Numbered from the stretch's first letter, positions 33,838 through 47,689 are shown. The stretch is 64,000 nucleotides of DNA from Nilaparvata lugens (GCF_014356525.2 NC_052504.1:65505114-65569113); one strand, 5' to 3'. The notes: a model not told the origin generated them from the sequence alone. Numbers and translations are program-made.

Positions 33838-36800
33838 CTGGAACAAAAAAGAAAATTCTCATCACGTGTTTTTGAAATCTTTATTTATCACATGGTTTTT
33901 TGCTAATTAAATTGGAGTTTTTTTCTAGCCAGAAAGCCTCATTTTTCAAAAAAAAGCCAGATTAATGTTCAATTTATATTCGAATCACTTCTTTCTTCCG
34001 AATGTTTCTACCAAAACTTATTCGTTGTATATCTCAACAAAGATTATTGGGTTCTCCATTGAAAATTTGGTTGAATTCCTTTCTTGGAATTACTATGATT
34101 CTGATTTAATTTCGGAAAATGATTTTGATTAAATTAGATTATAGAGCAAATATTTCAACAACCCATAAATGAATAATGTAGCCTATATGTAATAGCACAA
34201 CACAATGAACACAATAATTATTGTAAAGATGTAGAGACTTTCATCAAACTGAAATAGAAGTCAAACTTCTATCATTAGATAAGCTACATTCTTATTATAG
34301 TTATTGATGCTTGATTCATTGAACTAATCACACTACTCCATATCATATAGGTATGATATAGTTCTTATTCGATATTGATGCTTCATTCATTGAACATATC
34401 ACATTACTTCATCACAACTAACTGTACTTTAAGATTGTTGTGATTCATTCAATTCCCCACCTTTAAAATCCACGAATTGAAAAAGCCGTAAAGTTTTGTT
34501 TCACTTTCTTCAGCTCTTTTTCAAGCAATTTAAGATTAGTACTGTACAGTGCACGCGATTGAACAATACTTTAGTGTAGTTATTGTGGTCTTTGTAAATA
34601 TCCACCAACATTAACGTTTTATATGCGATTTTAAACATGCATGAATGGTCTCAGATACTTTGAAGGATGCTAATCCATTTCATAACATTGGATTTATTAA
34701 GATTTGCATATTTTTAATAACATAATTATAATGTATCACAATCTATTTTCAAAATACGAGGTTAACAAAAGTCCAAATATCACGTCTATTACTCAAATCC
34801 TTTTTTGAGCCTTCAAAGACTCCTATATTTTAGTGCTGATTAGGATTTGAGTTTAGTACTAGCTTATTACCGAAATTCCCTATTGTAGGCTATACATGCA
34901 TACATATAGGCCTATGCATTTTATACGTGAAATTATAAGGCTCCAATTTGTGCAAATTGAAGGGAAAAATGATTCAAATAGTGATACTTCGTCACTTTTA
35001 AAGCAATTTATTTTTCAATATCGTCTATCTGAAAATATTTTAAAACAATTACTTCTTGAAAATTCCACTATTATTATTATTGTTTTTAATAGAAATATGA
35101 TTGTCCAAATTGAGATTAGCCTAATATTATTTTTTGCGTAGTGAATTTCATTCGATGAATAGGAGAGTTAATAGTGAAATACAATTTCATAGCAATTCAA
35201 ATAATAAAAAAATTAGTTCAGTGATGTGATTCAATTATTTGAAATAATTATCGATAATTATAAAGAACTGGAAGTGTCAGAGATCTTGAAAAAACTTGAA
35301 TGAAGCCTCAATATAATTGGGGGATAACAAATGTTGAGCTATAAACGGTTGTTGATTGGTTTACACAGATAATGTGTGGCTTCCTTTTTGAATCCTCAGA
35401 CTGATGCTCCGCTATTATTGTAGTCTAGCAGGAAGAGCGGCATTAATCAGAATGTGTGAACTTATTCAAAGTCTCAAGGAAATTATGTTTGATTCACGTG
35501 CTTATAATCAAACAATATTACCTACGATGGTATTGTACTTATTCAAAGTAATAATAACTCCACTACACAGTGTACACGGCTATTAATTTTGACAATCATT
35601 GTTACATTATTGTCGTCTACGAGAGTAACAATTACCAAATACAGAATTGTTTCCATCAATTGCTTCAATTGTTTCCATTATATGTGATAAAAGTCATTTA
35701 TTATTTATTGCATTCTTGATAGGAATATTCTAGTTTCAAAAAATGGTTCAGGCTCATTTTTAAACTTTTATCAATTCATTTCCATATTTTTGAAGTATTT
35801 TAATACAAAAATCAATAGTTAACAAGTTGAGCAAAATAGAAAACCGATAAGCTCAATCAATACTGGTAGACAAAGTGGATTCTTATCATTTTAAAAATAC
35901 TCCTATTTCTACATTTTAAATTTTAGGAGAACTTCCTGATGAGATGTATATTCCCAAACATATTTTATTCAATGTTGTCAAAGACATATATCAGGTAAAT
36001 GTCTCTTTTGACTATCTTTTCTAAACAATTATATATCTTATTGTTTTGTTTCCATACCAGAATGAGCGTAAATTAAAGCTGGATTTTCCACTACTAAAAT
36101 AGATCAGGTTTATTTATTCAATCTTTTAATTTTTTTGGCATTCTGTATTCTTCATCTGCTGCAGTAAATACCAGCTAGCAATATTTTTTTCTGAAAATGA
36201 TGCTCAATTCTCATCAACTCTTTTATTAACTGTCATTTGAAACAAAATACAAGTTCTTCTCTAATCTTAGGAATCTGTCTTAATGTTAATAATCTGTATA
36301 ATCCGATTTGCATAGAACTTCCTACGCAGAAAATATAATACGTCGATTTGAACGAACTACGCTAGTTCTTTTTTCAAGTAGAAGATGAAACAGAAAAAGA
36401 TTTGTAATTATTTCAAGATTAGAGCAAGAGAAAAATAAAGCAGATTCGGAGATTGCTGAGAGCAAAGAAAAAGCGCAATTTGTTATTGTAATTATAATTA
36501 GGTTGGAATTCAAGTTATTGAACAGGTAATCAAGAGTTCATTCTCGCATTCAAGGTCACTAGAGATTCAATGTCATGATCACTAAGGAGTCTTCAAGGTG
36601 CAAGAAAATAAGTCACGATTCTACAATGCTCATAATATTTATGACACTAGTCGGGAATATTTATGTATATTTTGTTCGCCGGTAGTACGATTTTTTCCAT
36701 TGGAACACTTATCAAATTATTGTTCAAGCCTTTAGATGAATAAAATAAAAGGTTTGAGGGAGGCTAAAACAGGTTGAAAGAGAAATGATTCATTGTCAAT

Positions 36801-39800
36801 TTCAGACACAAATAATACTTTTAAAAATTAATAGGTACCGTATTATTTTTCGAGTCAATGGCCGTTTGATATAAACACAGACCAACAATATACAGCGATG
36901 AAATTTTTACTCAACTATCGATTGAATTTCATGCTGATAAAGGTAATTTTTACGCCTACATTTCATTATTATTATTATTATTAGCTTGTCTGATGAATAG
37001 TATAAAAAAGTGTGTTACTGCGTACATAATGTTTCATAGGATACCAGACTGCATTTGCCTATACTCACACATTTTCCAAGATGTTGGTTACCGTGGATTG
37101 AAGGGGCCTAGATAAGAATACAGTCATCCCTGAAGTTCAGGGATGAGTCTTGACAATAATTGTCTCACAATAATGAATCACCATTTTATCATTCAAAATA
37201 GAACGTACACCGTGGATCTCTGTTTTCATGAAATAATGTATAGCTGATTTTCACATATTTTTACATTACATAAGTCTCAGATCTTCCAATGAGAATGTAC
37301 AGCCCAAAACCAATCTCAGTCCAATTCGATATAAAGTTAAGGGTGCAAAATATAAGCATTGGGAAAGTATGGTTGCTTAATAATATTTCAAAGTAAGGCA
37401 TCTCATAAATAGTTGCCTAATTCGTATTCAGTAGAATAAAGTTCAAAAAAAAACTTAAAAACTCCTAGACTATATATACTGAAGCACAAAAAATAAAAGA
37501 GTGCTAGTCTACTGTCATTAATTTCTCATGAAGATTGTATTTGATAAGTGTTTATTCATTCGAAAACAATGCAATCGGATTCATTTAATATTATTGTGAT
37601 TGTATAACCCTTTGGATCGTGTTGGCTGGTAATCAATCGTATACACAGAAAAAGCTGTCAATGTTTCAATCTCAGAGCGCCACCGCTTCAACTGATGGAG
37701 TAGCATAAGGCACGCAAAGGTGAATCGTTGATATAGAACTGTATTCGATCGGGAACCTCTGATAAATGAAGATTGGACATACATCAAGACTCCCATTACA
37801 CCACTTTCCAGGAGAAACATCCTAGTATAGCCTTATAATCAGGAGAAAAAATCGGTTTAAAAAAGGTGGTTAACGGTCTACAAAATATACCGGTAATTTT
37901 CATGATAAATACAACCCTAAAAACATTGAATTGAATCTATAAAGTTGTTACCAGAATCCAATTTAGTTTGTAACTTAATTGGAAAGCGGTCCATTGCAAG
38001 ACTCGCCTTATCATTAAATCGGTTATTAAGGTCGACTGGTTCATTCACCCCAGACTCGTTAGGGACTTATCCATGTGCACTGAGAATTTTTTCACTTCGA
38101 AGAAAAATTGTATTGAGGTTCACAAACCTCATGGGAATTTAGAATGTGCGTTGTAATTGCTAATTGGATTGTTTATCTCGAACAAGTGAAAGTTTAATAA
38201 CATTAAAGCCAAATTATTGGCATGTATGAATCGCAACAGCAGAAGGTACATTTTTATGTTTACAAAATCGGAAGTTTTACAGTTGACCTTCCAACCAGTT
38301 GAGCAAAAATGCTGTCCTCCTGACATTGACCTTCCTTCAATAAGATTATACCGCTATTGAAAAATTTTCAACTGATAATCTTATTGTTTACATACTTGGT
38401 TCGTATTCTTACCGACACCAGTTCAACATGAAATATATTGATGATATTCTCTGTCAACGCGTGGTCAAATGCCGGTATTTCTATAGAAATGCAAATTATA
38501 TTGAAGAATGATAATATACATGTGTCTGTCTAGTGACAGAGGATATGAATGGGGCTTTGAAATTTTCAGTTTCAGAATACTTAACTTGCAAGTCACAGAT
38601 GAGAAGACTACAAAGACCCTTCAGATTCATTCAAATCGATAAATTTCAATCACGGATGACTGACAAGAATCGTAAATGTGCTTGCATTTATACGTTTACA
38701 TAGATTCTAAAGAAAATAGAAAATACTAGATGGTGTATCTGTTTCATATCCGATGTATCACTTCCAAAGTTGAACTCTAGATTTCTCTAGAGTTCCAAAA
38801 GCATGTTCTAGTTCTATGATAGACCTACACTTTTCAATTGAAATATAGATATCTACAAATCCAGCACCATTTTTCTTCATATAACGAAGGCCTACCGTAC
38901 CATCATTATTTCATCTTTCCACAACAAACTCCTTAGTTTTGAAACTCTCACATTCAGCATTTGGAACTTTCACATTGAGTTCAGTAAGTTCCTGTTACAG
39001 AATTCATTTTTGAGAGTTCTTTTTAGTTTGAAAATACATCAACTTAAAATTCTGGTAGCCTACCGGTAATAGACTTGTCATTGAAAAGTTCATTTTAGCT
39101 TAGTCATCACCTTATTTGAAGTTTCAATCAGTTTCTATTTGGCTTCTGTACAGAAATATTATGCCCAATCAAGAATAAGTCTCCAACATTGCTTGATAAC
39201 AAATCATTAATAATTTGTTCACGTCCATAGCCTAGACCATCACAAGAAGGTCAGCAAATACTTACTAACTTGCAACCTTAATTAAAAAGTCACATGATGT
39301 GACAGTCCGCAAAATCATCTAGGTCAAGGTGATGCCCATCTTTACCCACTTTTTCACTGTCCACACGTAATTTCGAACAGGAAATTGTTTTACTTGCATG
39401 ACAGTTTGCACAATGAATTTCAAACTTGACATTAACCTTATGAATCAGAGATTTTGTGTGTTGGAACGCAATACAACGACAGTAGGTAATAATATTTCAG
39501 CCGAGCCACACCGGCAGCAAAACGATAGCAATAATAGTACAAGAAAGTTATGCTATTTGTCACAATGACAGTCTGATTCATAAGAAAGATGTTCATAGGC
39601 TTTTACCAAAAGGGCTCGACGTTCTCCTTCAAAATTTAATTCTTTTCAAAATAAAACTTTCATCGACTGCATTGAAATCACATTATCATTAACTGAATCG
39701 AGTTATTGCATGTATGATGCAGTAATAAGATACCGTATAAAATTGAATATTGAGAATAATTACACCATAAAACGCTTCAAAAACCATGTGCATCCATCAC

Positions 39801-40286
39801 TTAAAAAAGGATAGACTGCTTGACAAACAATTCACAGATAGCACGAATGAAAACAACTGCATTTCTATTTTTCTATCTATTCTGTATTTATTATATAGAT
39901 ACCTAACATAATATTCTCTCATTCTTCTCAATTTAAGATGATATTCCTCCACTCATTACACGGTAGAAATAGTCTCTTTTGAACCAGTAATTTCACAGCA
40001 TCCATGAAAGGCTATGCATTTAAATTTGTTTCTAGAATAACGACGATACTTCAAAGATGGGTTGTTGACCTGCTTGGAGAGTTAATACCAAAGCCTATAA
40101 GCATGGAAAAGCATTAGGAATTTTATTGTTGGCTTGTTACTAGTTATAATTATTATCATAAATCACTGTTCGGAGCATGCAACTCGGCCAGAACGAAACA
40201 CTGAAGACAGAATTATGGGTAAGGGAAGTCGCAAATTTACCGTACAAGTTTTGCCAATACAAGTTTTTTTGTCTGATCTTTTGCAG
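33838..40286. other. Presumed 5' intron of the transporter, 6.4 kb without recognised features
   Basis: AT-rich; minor ATT run at about 36964-36982. Short frames (for example 34896-35141, 37581-37820) have no domain, splice or bias support. Confidence 0.45.
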
Positions 40287-40367
40287 CGATTCTTGCTGGC
40301 CGATCTGGTTGAGCAAGAACTCGCGGTTAGCAGGGTTCTATTAGCCACAATAGCCACTAAGTCTGAG
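40287..40367 (+). other. Splice-bounded 27-codon open frame, exon candidate
   Basis: Acceptor TGTCTGATCTTTTGCAG and donor GAG-GTAGAA on the plus strand bound exactly 81 bp, reading RFLLADLVEQELAVSR and on to TKSE. It is GC-richer than its surroundings. No family recognised and no partner exon found; it could be chance, or the antisense frame could be the real one. Confidence 0.2.
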
Positions 40368-41346
40368 GTAGAAAGTTAGGATTAATTATTCTCAGATCCA
40401 AGACCCAATACAATTGAATAAGCTGTATCAAATTCATCCTAGTTCTTATATTAAGTACCAATACAATTAGCCGCTTTATTAGCCTACATATTTATGAAAA
40501 GTAATAATGGTAGTCTATATATTTTTGAATACTATTAAAACTCTTTCAACAATTTTTTATCAGGTCGTCCATCCATTTGGTGTTTTTCACATGCATATAT
40601 CGTGTAGGCCTACGGTACCGATACTTGAAGAAAATCTAAAAAGATGGAAATGATGAATGCTTTGCATTACTAGGCTATAAGGGCACTAGGATTATTCGCC
40701 TATAACAATTCTTTGGTTCAACCGTTTATAGTTCTACTAGGAGCTTTAAAGCTAGGCTACTGCTAGCTTGAGGACTTGGCTAGCTTATTATTTTGTATGA
40801 AACAACTGAACTACATAGATAAGACATTTCAAAATAAATAAGAATGACTCGTCTAGATCAAGAAATTTGTTCATATTGTTGTCATTTTTCGCTATCAGCA
40901 GTAGTAAGACGCTAGCAGTTTATGGTTTCAATTTTTTTTTCATTTACTTTCCAACAAAGTGAACTTCAATCAGATTCAATGAGTTTTGAGTGATGTATGT
41001 CGTTGAGGTGAACACATGGACTCACGAACCTAAAGATAATGAAATAATATCAAATTAAAATTACATTATGTTATCAACGTCATTCAAATACAGTACAGTA
41101 AATATTATAGTTAAATAGCCTATCGATAAAATCATCTAAATCACTTTAAAATAAACGAGTGCTCTCGAGAGAAAAACAATGCGAAAAACGAGTGTGACAG
41201 GCAAGTGTAAATGATCACAGTCGACTTCCTCGTCAGACCATGAGAGATGGCTCCTATCGTGTTATTGGCATGGTTGAACATGTCAATTAGCTGTCATTCT
41301 CAATGTGAACAAGAAACAGATCGGATGTGTGCTCTGCTCGGCTCCA

Positions 41347-41428
41347 TTATATAGCCTACAATGTTATTATGCTCGGCTTGAGATCGTTGACCAACGAATC
41401 GGAACAGTGCTGTTCTAATGTGACGTCA
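41347..41428 (-). promoter_or_regulatory. Possible alternative minus-strand promoter with CRE and TATA
   Basis: A palindromic CRE (TGACGTCA, 41421-41428) lies upstream, on the minus strand, of a TATATAA box (about 41347-41353), within the presumed first intron of the transporter. No clear initiator or donor could be assigned downstream, so a start site here is speculative. Confidence 0.2.
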
Positions 41429-41621
41429 CTCGTTATTTACAATAGGATAGGTTGATCCATTCACTTGAATCAAAGCGATCCTCGTAGCAAACTACGAGTG
41501 TGTATTGATTCACGTGAGTATTAATAGCCCTCCTCCCTCCTCCCTTGCACGATGACTGACACTATAAACGTTGTTCATCAACATTTTTGTTATTTAGGCC
41601 TACACTAGGTACTCTGTCTAA

Positions 41622-41830
41622 AAATAATAATAATAATAACGAGTGACCTGGCTGGCTCAGGTCTGGTGTCAGAGTTTTCAGGTCGCAACTGAACAATTTC
41701 AGGGCCTCTGACATGACCTAACGACTGCTTTTTAACGTATCCATCCGAAACACGGGAGTGACCCGAGATAAATATCTTGCTTGGGCCGGGATTTGAACCA
41801 TCTGTTTAAAACTTAGGTGTTACATAAATG
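41622..41830 (-). mobile_element. tRNA-derived SINE, minus strand, 5'-truncated
   Basis: On the minus strand: a B-box-like GGTTCAAATCCCGGCC near 41800-41785, a body with TCCCGTGTTTCGGATGG and CTGACACCAGACCTGAGCC, then a short trinucleotide tail (ATT)n at 41640-41622. The A-box half is missing. Confidence 0.5.
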
Positions 41831-42578
41831 AATTCTTCTACCGCATTATTATGGTTGATGAGTTTTAGCAAAGCTTCCAGAAATCTTGTCCAATTCGATC
41901 AAACTCCTATATTGCTCAGGTGGAAAACTGTTGCTTACATTATCAAATCATATGAAAATGAAGAATATCATTTTCAGAATGTGAGTCATTATGAGTTTTA
42001 TATAGTTGAACAGTAAAAATATGACACTGAAAACCTGTTTTCCGTTGAATTTTCCCAAGTTTTCCTTATACAGAGATCATCTTCCCCATACGTGTGCCTT
42101 TGATGTTAATCCTATCTCATATAATTCATTTTTATTAAGAAGCTACTAATAACTAATACTGTAGTATCGATACACATTTTATATGAAATTGTCTTTAAGC
42201 CACAATTTTTTTAGAAACAGCTAATAATTTTTTGAGAATAAGTTCAGGCAAGCTTTTTGTACGGTACCCACATTTTTGTTATACTTCATGACTAATGTGG
42301 TATCAGCTATTACGGAGTGTTTCAAGCACAAAAAATTTAAACAAAAGTACATGTTGCATAACAATTCATATTGTATAATTCCCTTAAGATAGATTTGAAA
42401 GATCACTTTTAAAAGTATTCTGCTTCAAGGAATCATGTAGATTAGCAGCTATTGAAACAGTCAGTTTAAAACCCAAGTAGCTAGCTGTTCGACATCAATT
42501 CATTTGGAACTATCTTCAGTCTACATTCCTTATAGTATAGCTCAGTACTTTCTTCTTCTAAGTATTTAACATAACATC

Positions 42579-42760
42579 ATTATTCATGAACATTATGAAC
42601 TTAGCTCATATTAGGCCTCCCATTTCCCTCGGCCTATCATCCTCTAAAGCAGTTTCTCTGAGATATTCATAAACATGAAGAAACTTCTACTAACTGCTCT
42701 TTTGCTGCATAGAAATGGTTTGAATAAACTACATTCTCTCCCAAATCATTTGCAACAGAA
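42579..42760. repeat. 182-bp direct repeat, copy A
   Basis: From ATTATTCATGAACATTATGA to CATTTGCAAC, nearly identical to 44058-44239. Confidence 0.85.
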
Positions 42761-43693
42761 AAATAAGTACCGCTACTCTTCTGATCAAAAACCACAGCAG
42801 TAAAGATATTTATTTAGTTATTTCAACATAAAAGGACAAAACCGTACTCGGATCAAATGTTATTTCGGTTCAAATCTAGTCTAATCCATTGAATTAAATA
42901 GTCTTTCGTTTCATTACTTCATCACACAGATCGAACCGTAGATGAGGCGGAAGAAGATAAAGACAACGCCCACTGACAGGGATCACATGGAAAGTTTTTT
43001 CTCAAATAGGTGACAATTCAGTTCAGTGTGCTATTGAGATAATCACAGTTTTATCGATTTCTTCTCCTAACAAATTATTACAAAAATAAAAATATGTAGC
43101 CCAATAACTTTTAAATAAGAACCAAGCATAAACTATTAAATATGGAATATTACTGTACAATATAGCAATGGATATCAAAACCATAAATATAATGGATATT
43201 TTATTAATACAAACTATTACCAAACTCACAAATTCAAAGTAATAGTACACGCAATGGTTAAGGTTCCTACACCAAATTTAATTTGAAGAATTGATTAGGT
43301 ATATTATGTAAATGATATGGTTCAGATGAATATGAAGTACGATATCTGCTAAAAATTGTATTTATTTTCCAGTAGAATGACAGATTCGTAGTTCGATGTT
43401 ATTGGAGATTGTATATGAATATAGCCTTGTCTTGAGGTTTTTTATCAGAGGAAAAAAAATTAGAAATGAAACACTCTTGACATCTGAATTTTGAAGCCGA
43501 CAGTCTAGTTAAATGATATTAAAGCCATATTCTGAAGCAATTAAATTTGTCAACATGTCAACAAACAAATAAAAATCCATATCAAATGTCTAACAAGATC
43601 TATTCTACAGTAGTGTGAGTTATCACCGAATTATTGTTAGCTTCTAAATATTTGAATATCAAGTCTCAAATGTGTGAAACGAATTTATCTTGC

Positions 43694-44957
43694 ACTAGCC
43701 GGCAGGCTCGCTTCGCTTGCCTTATCCGTCTAGCTAGCCGGGGATGGACCCCCCGTCTTTATCATCTAAAATAAGGATCAGCAGACTCGCTTCGCTCGCC
43801 TGCATTTTCCATTAGAGCTTTCTTCCTTCCGTCAAGAATTCAAAAGAGACTTTCAGGCTCGATTCAATCACCAGTTTTCTTCGAATTATGTACAGCAGGG
43901 TTGCAAACATCTCTATTTTTATCACAATTAAAAATATTTTGTTATCTATTCTCAATTAGAAACTTGGTTAGAATATTATGGGAATTATTGTCTAATATTT
44001 CTTTGAAATTTGAAACAGAAATGATATAGAGAACTTAACAATAATAATTTTTTTTAATTATTCATGAACATTATGAACTTAGCTCATATTAGGCCTCCCA
44101 TTTCCCTCGGCCTATCATCCTCTAAAGCAGTTTCTCTGAGATAATCATAAACATGAAGAAACTTTCACTATCTGCTCTTTTGCTGCATAGAAATGGTTTG
44201 AATAAACTACATTCTCTCCCAAATCATTTGCAACGGAAAGTAAGTAAAAGTAAAAAGTAAGTAAGTAAAATCTGAAAGTCCTATATAAGGACGGATTTTA
44301 AAAAAAATCAAATATATGCTATAATCAAATATAGGATATATATCCTATATATCCTTGATATTTTATCAATAATGAATTTTCTTCAGAAATGTAGAAAAAT
44401 GCTTTGAAAACTCAATGGAAGACTCGAGTAAAGAAACCCTTCTAAAAAACGCTGGGGAACACTTGGAAAACGCTGTGAAAGCGCCGTAGTCTTTGACGTA
44501 ATTTTGAAGTCTTCTCGAGAACAATAATTGTCTACAACCTAGCTGAACTTCTGTACCAAATCTGAACATGTTCTGTCAACTGTCAATTAGTTCTTAAGAA
44601 GACATACAAAACGCAGGAAAGACGCTCAAAAACCGCCGATCTTGAGCGGAACTTAGATGTCTTAATTTTAGACGGAACTTAACTTTCAATGCAACATTTT
44701 TATACCTCGTCAGCTGAGCCTGTGTACCAAGATTGAACATTTTTTGCCAATTAGTTCTTGAAAAAGTTGAGAAAACGCTGAAAAACCACAGATGTTGGGC
44801 GTATATTTGATTTTTTTAAAAGCCGTTCTTATTGCGCCTCTATATGGTCAACTGAAAAAACCTGCCAAATTTGAACGTATTTAGTCAAGTAGATTTTTAG
44901 TTCTGTTGATTATGAATGAGTGAGTGAGTGAATGAATCAGTGCCATTTCGCCTTCAT
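43694..44957. mobile_element. GCTTCGCTCGCC-headed repeat element with insertion
   Basis: Head CTAGCCGGCAGGCTCGCTTC; a later CGCTTCGCTCGCCTGCAT; body with repeated AACGCTG...TTGGGCG motifs at 44440-44840; tail GAGTGAGTGAGTGAATGAAT and CAGTGCCATTTCG. Longer than the other copies because it includes the 182-bp repeat. Confidence 0.65.
44058..44239. repeat. 182-bp direct repeat, copy B
   Basis: Second copy, about 1.48 kb from the first and inside the repeat element at 43694-44957. Confidence 0.85.
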
Positions 44958-46101
44958 AGATTTTCGAAACAATTCGATCTTATAATCAAATATCATAAGG
45001 CAATATAATTCCATGTCAATTATTCATGTTTTATTATTATGGTAATGATTCATCATCCGAACTCTATTACTGTACAACAAAAGGCCATTAGAGATAATTA
45101 ATTTGTTTCTGATCGAGAAGCTTCTGATTGAGGAATTCATACTATTTTGCCTGCCATTATATCTTTCTTGTATAGTACCTAATCCATCTTTACTATAAGT
45201 CCAAAAAATTGAATGAATCCAAAAATATGAATAAAAAAATATAGATCACGAGGTAATTACGAATTGGTATGAATCACGATTCATTTACTTTGACTATACT
45301 AATGCAATCTATGCTATATTTATATTTGAAAAATTGTACGGTAAATTTGTAACATATTACATTAGTAACCTACTCCTAAGGAAACACCAATTAATCATGA
45401 GTACAGTTATTTAATCATTTATGATACAAATTCTAATGAATATGAAATGAAATGAATAACATCAACTCATCAACTCAATATGCTTTTTGAAAATGCATAA
45501 ACGAAAGATTGAATCTCAACAACTATAGGCCTAACAATAACAAATTTATAATCAATTTGAATAGAAATCTATTAAGAAATATGAAAACTTGACAGTTTTT
45601 GAAGACGTCTCATTCCTTACCACTTACAGAAATGAATAGAGTATTTCCAATCTCACACTTGCTGATACTCAAGCAATGAAAATGATCAATAAATTCCCGA
45701 ACGCTTCTTAGAAACAAACTCTATTTACAGTGTATGAATATTCAAGAAGGTAAACAGTAGATATACATAGGTAATGTAAATAAAAACGTGTGTTTTATCA
45801 ATGCAACAAATTTCCTCCCGTGAAATAATAAAATTGAACTTTTGATAACTTTCGGGGCACGAGAGTGAATGGAATTTAATTTCATTTACGGTGCTTCATT
45901 TTACTATTTTGGTAATTTTTCAAGATTGAAAGTTCAGTTTGAGGGTTATTTATTTTCACATTTCATTCAGTATTCAAATAAATCCAAATATTCAATCTTT
46001 TAACGTTCAGTGATAGATTTAGCCCTCAACTCACAATCAAAACAAATGACAGATATTTCAAACAAAAATATGATGCTCTCAAGCAAAAAATATCAACTCA
46101 C
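44958..46101. other. No gene seen; immediately downstream of the proposed first exon
   Basis: AT-rich, all frames closed. Confidence 0.45.
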
Positions 46102-46380
46102 CAATGAACCATGCAGCTTGTCTGTGACATCTTTAAAATGATACACGCGATCTTGAAAAGCGTCAAACTTGACTAGCTCGTGGATGGGAACCCCTTTTTC
46201 GTGGAAAGACTCATTATCGGGAAGGATCAAGGATGTAGTTTGTAACTGACAGTTGGCACTTTGAGAAAGAACACTGAAAGGAACTGAGATTACAGCTGTT
46301 GACAGCTAGATGCAGATGATCACTGGTCCACAACGTATTTGGCAAGCAACGATTGAAGCTGATGCGGCGGCGCAATGACT
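46102..46380 (-). other. Tret1-like: Probable untranslated first exon of the transporter
   Basis: A good donor (TTCATTG followed by GTGAGTTG) ends an exon at 46102 on the minus strand. A perfect arthropod initiator (TTTCAGTC, A at 46380) lies 279 bp upstream, and the stretch is GC-rich for the window. No other minus-strand acceptor between here and the start-codon exon was as convincing, so a splice 46102 to 33837 is the simplest model. Joined this way, a short upstream frame MSQTSCMVH would end at the junction. The open frame through FHEKGVPIHELVKFDAFQ has no ATG and meets a stop after the junction, so I treat it as leader. Assignment to this gene is inference. Confidence 0.4.
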
Positions 46381-46430
46381 GAAAGCACGGTAAACTGTGA
46401 CTGAGCACTGATATAAGAGTGACTGAGTGC
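46371..46430 (-). promoter_or_regulatory. Candidate core promoter of the transporter
   Basis: On the minus strand a TATA-like element (CTTATATC, 46410-46418) lies about 32-36 bp before an initiator TCAGTC (A at 46380). TCAGT also occurs twice just upstream. The next 200 bp upstream (46430-46640) is the most GC-rich non-coding stretch nearby, with several CpGs, as expected of a promoter-proximal region. Confidence 0.35.
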
Positions 46431-46672
46431 GCCGGCTCAATGCCCTCTACTCCCCCAGAGAGACTGGTCGGTTCAGCTTTGGACACCGCACTGCGCTAGC
46501 ATAGCTACCCGGTTTATTATTGTGAAGCCCGTCAACCGCTTCGCGCTCCCACCACCCCTACTTTGCCGAGCGGGAAACTCATTTTCCTGCTCGCGAATTT
46601 CCTGTTTTCCAGGAAAGTGGGATCCGCGCCACAAAGGCCGACTGATTGGAAGTGAATCTCTTTCAGAGTAGA

Positions 46673-46730
46673 TTATATATATATATATATATATAATATA
46701 TATATATATATATAATATATATATATATAA
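46673..46730. repeat. AT dinucleotide microsatellite
   Basis: Almost uninterrupted TA/AT run with short phase slips. Confidence 0.95.
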
Positions 46731-47412
46731 TAATTGTTGATATAAGAGTAGATTGATGTAGCAAATTGGTTGAGCACTGGAGATGATGGAACCATAGCAT
46801 GGGGCTCCTTGGGTACGCTTGTTTGCAATTGTGAAGTTTTTTAGGAACGGGGTTACAATTGGATTGAAATTCATGAAAATTGTCAATATATTTTTCAATA
46901 TAGTGAACAAATTTTATTCTAAATCGATTTATTTATTCGGTTATAATTCATTGAATGTACTTCTTATTTTATTTCATATAATAAATCAGAAGAGAAATTG
47001 AACTCAGAAATATTGCAAACTTCAAATTTTATTAAAATTTCAAATACGGAATGTTAGTTGAATTTTAGATTTTTTAAATTGGGGTGGCTTACTACTTTTT
47101 AGCTTGAAGTGAATTCTAGGATATTTTGCAACGGAGAAGTATTTGTCGGATTGTGTTTAATAGAAACGGGTCTGCTTTCAAGGAGGAGCTGAATGATAGA
47201 TAAATTTTCTTTGAAGAGAAACCGAAATTTTCAAATGATCAGCAAGACATTTCTAAACATCAGCAAAAACAAGAAAGTGAAATAATTCTATTGTAACAGA
47301 TATTTGAAATGTTATTCGATGAAAGAAATGTTGGATTATTTTTCCAACAATGATCATTGCAATTCGAAGAGAATATATTGGTAATTTTATCTTAAATATT
47401 GTTCTGGTAAGA
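46731..47412. other. No gene seen
   Basis: AT-rich; a 60-codon Phe/Ile/Asn-rich frame at 46819-47001 looks like composition noise. Confidence 0.45.
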
Positions 47413-47510
47413 CCGGCCAGGTTAGCCGAGTGGACGAAAAGGCCTAGTAACCTTATTAAGTCTGCTTGAACGACCTAGTCGTGGGTTCGAATCCCGCCGG
47501 TACCATATGG
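47413..47510 (+). mobile_element. tRNA-derived SINE head (degenerate Leu/Ser-type tRNA)
   Basis: A-box-like GGTTAGCCGAGTGG and B-box GTGGGTTCGAATCCCGC, spaced as in a long-variable-arm tRNA. ACCGGC at the start can pair with GCCGGT near the end, but four extra bases before the D-arm and a poor anticodon arm rule out a working tRNA. The tail likely extends to about 47640. Confidence 0.5.
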
Positions 47511-47689
47511 AATGGTACCGGTAGGCACGGACTTGCTATGTACATGTACATGCACTCTCAATTCAAATTGATTCATTTGCCATAAAATAATATACGAATT
47601 GATAAAATAAATATTCTCAATTACAAAATGCCACTACCAGCAAAGAACAGCTTGTGCGCCGGCAGTATAGTAGATAATTATAGATAACT

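Noticed and set aside
46214..46910. Minus-strand frames of 90 and 145 codons over the proposed promoter
   Set aside because: They cross the AT microsatellite and the GC-rich promoter-like region; no family and no splice support.
47413..47510. Functional tRNA-Leu/Ser gene
   Set aside because: A and B boxes are good but acceptor pairing is offset by four bases and no proper anticodon arm forms; a SINE head fits better.
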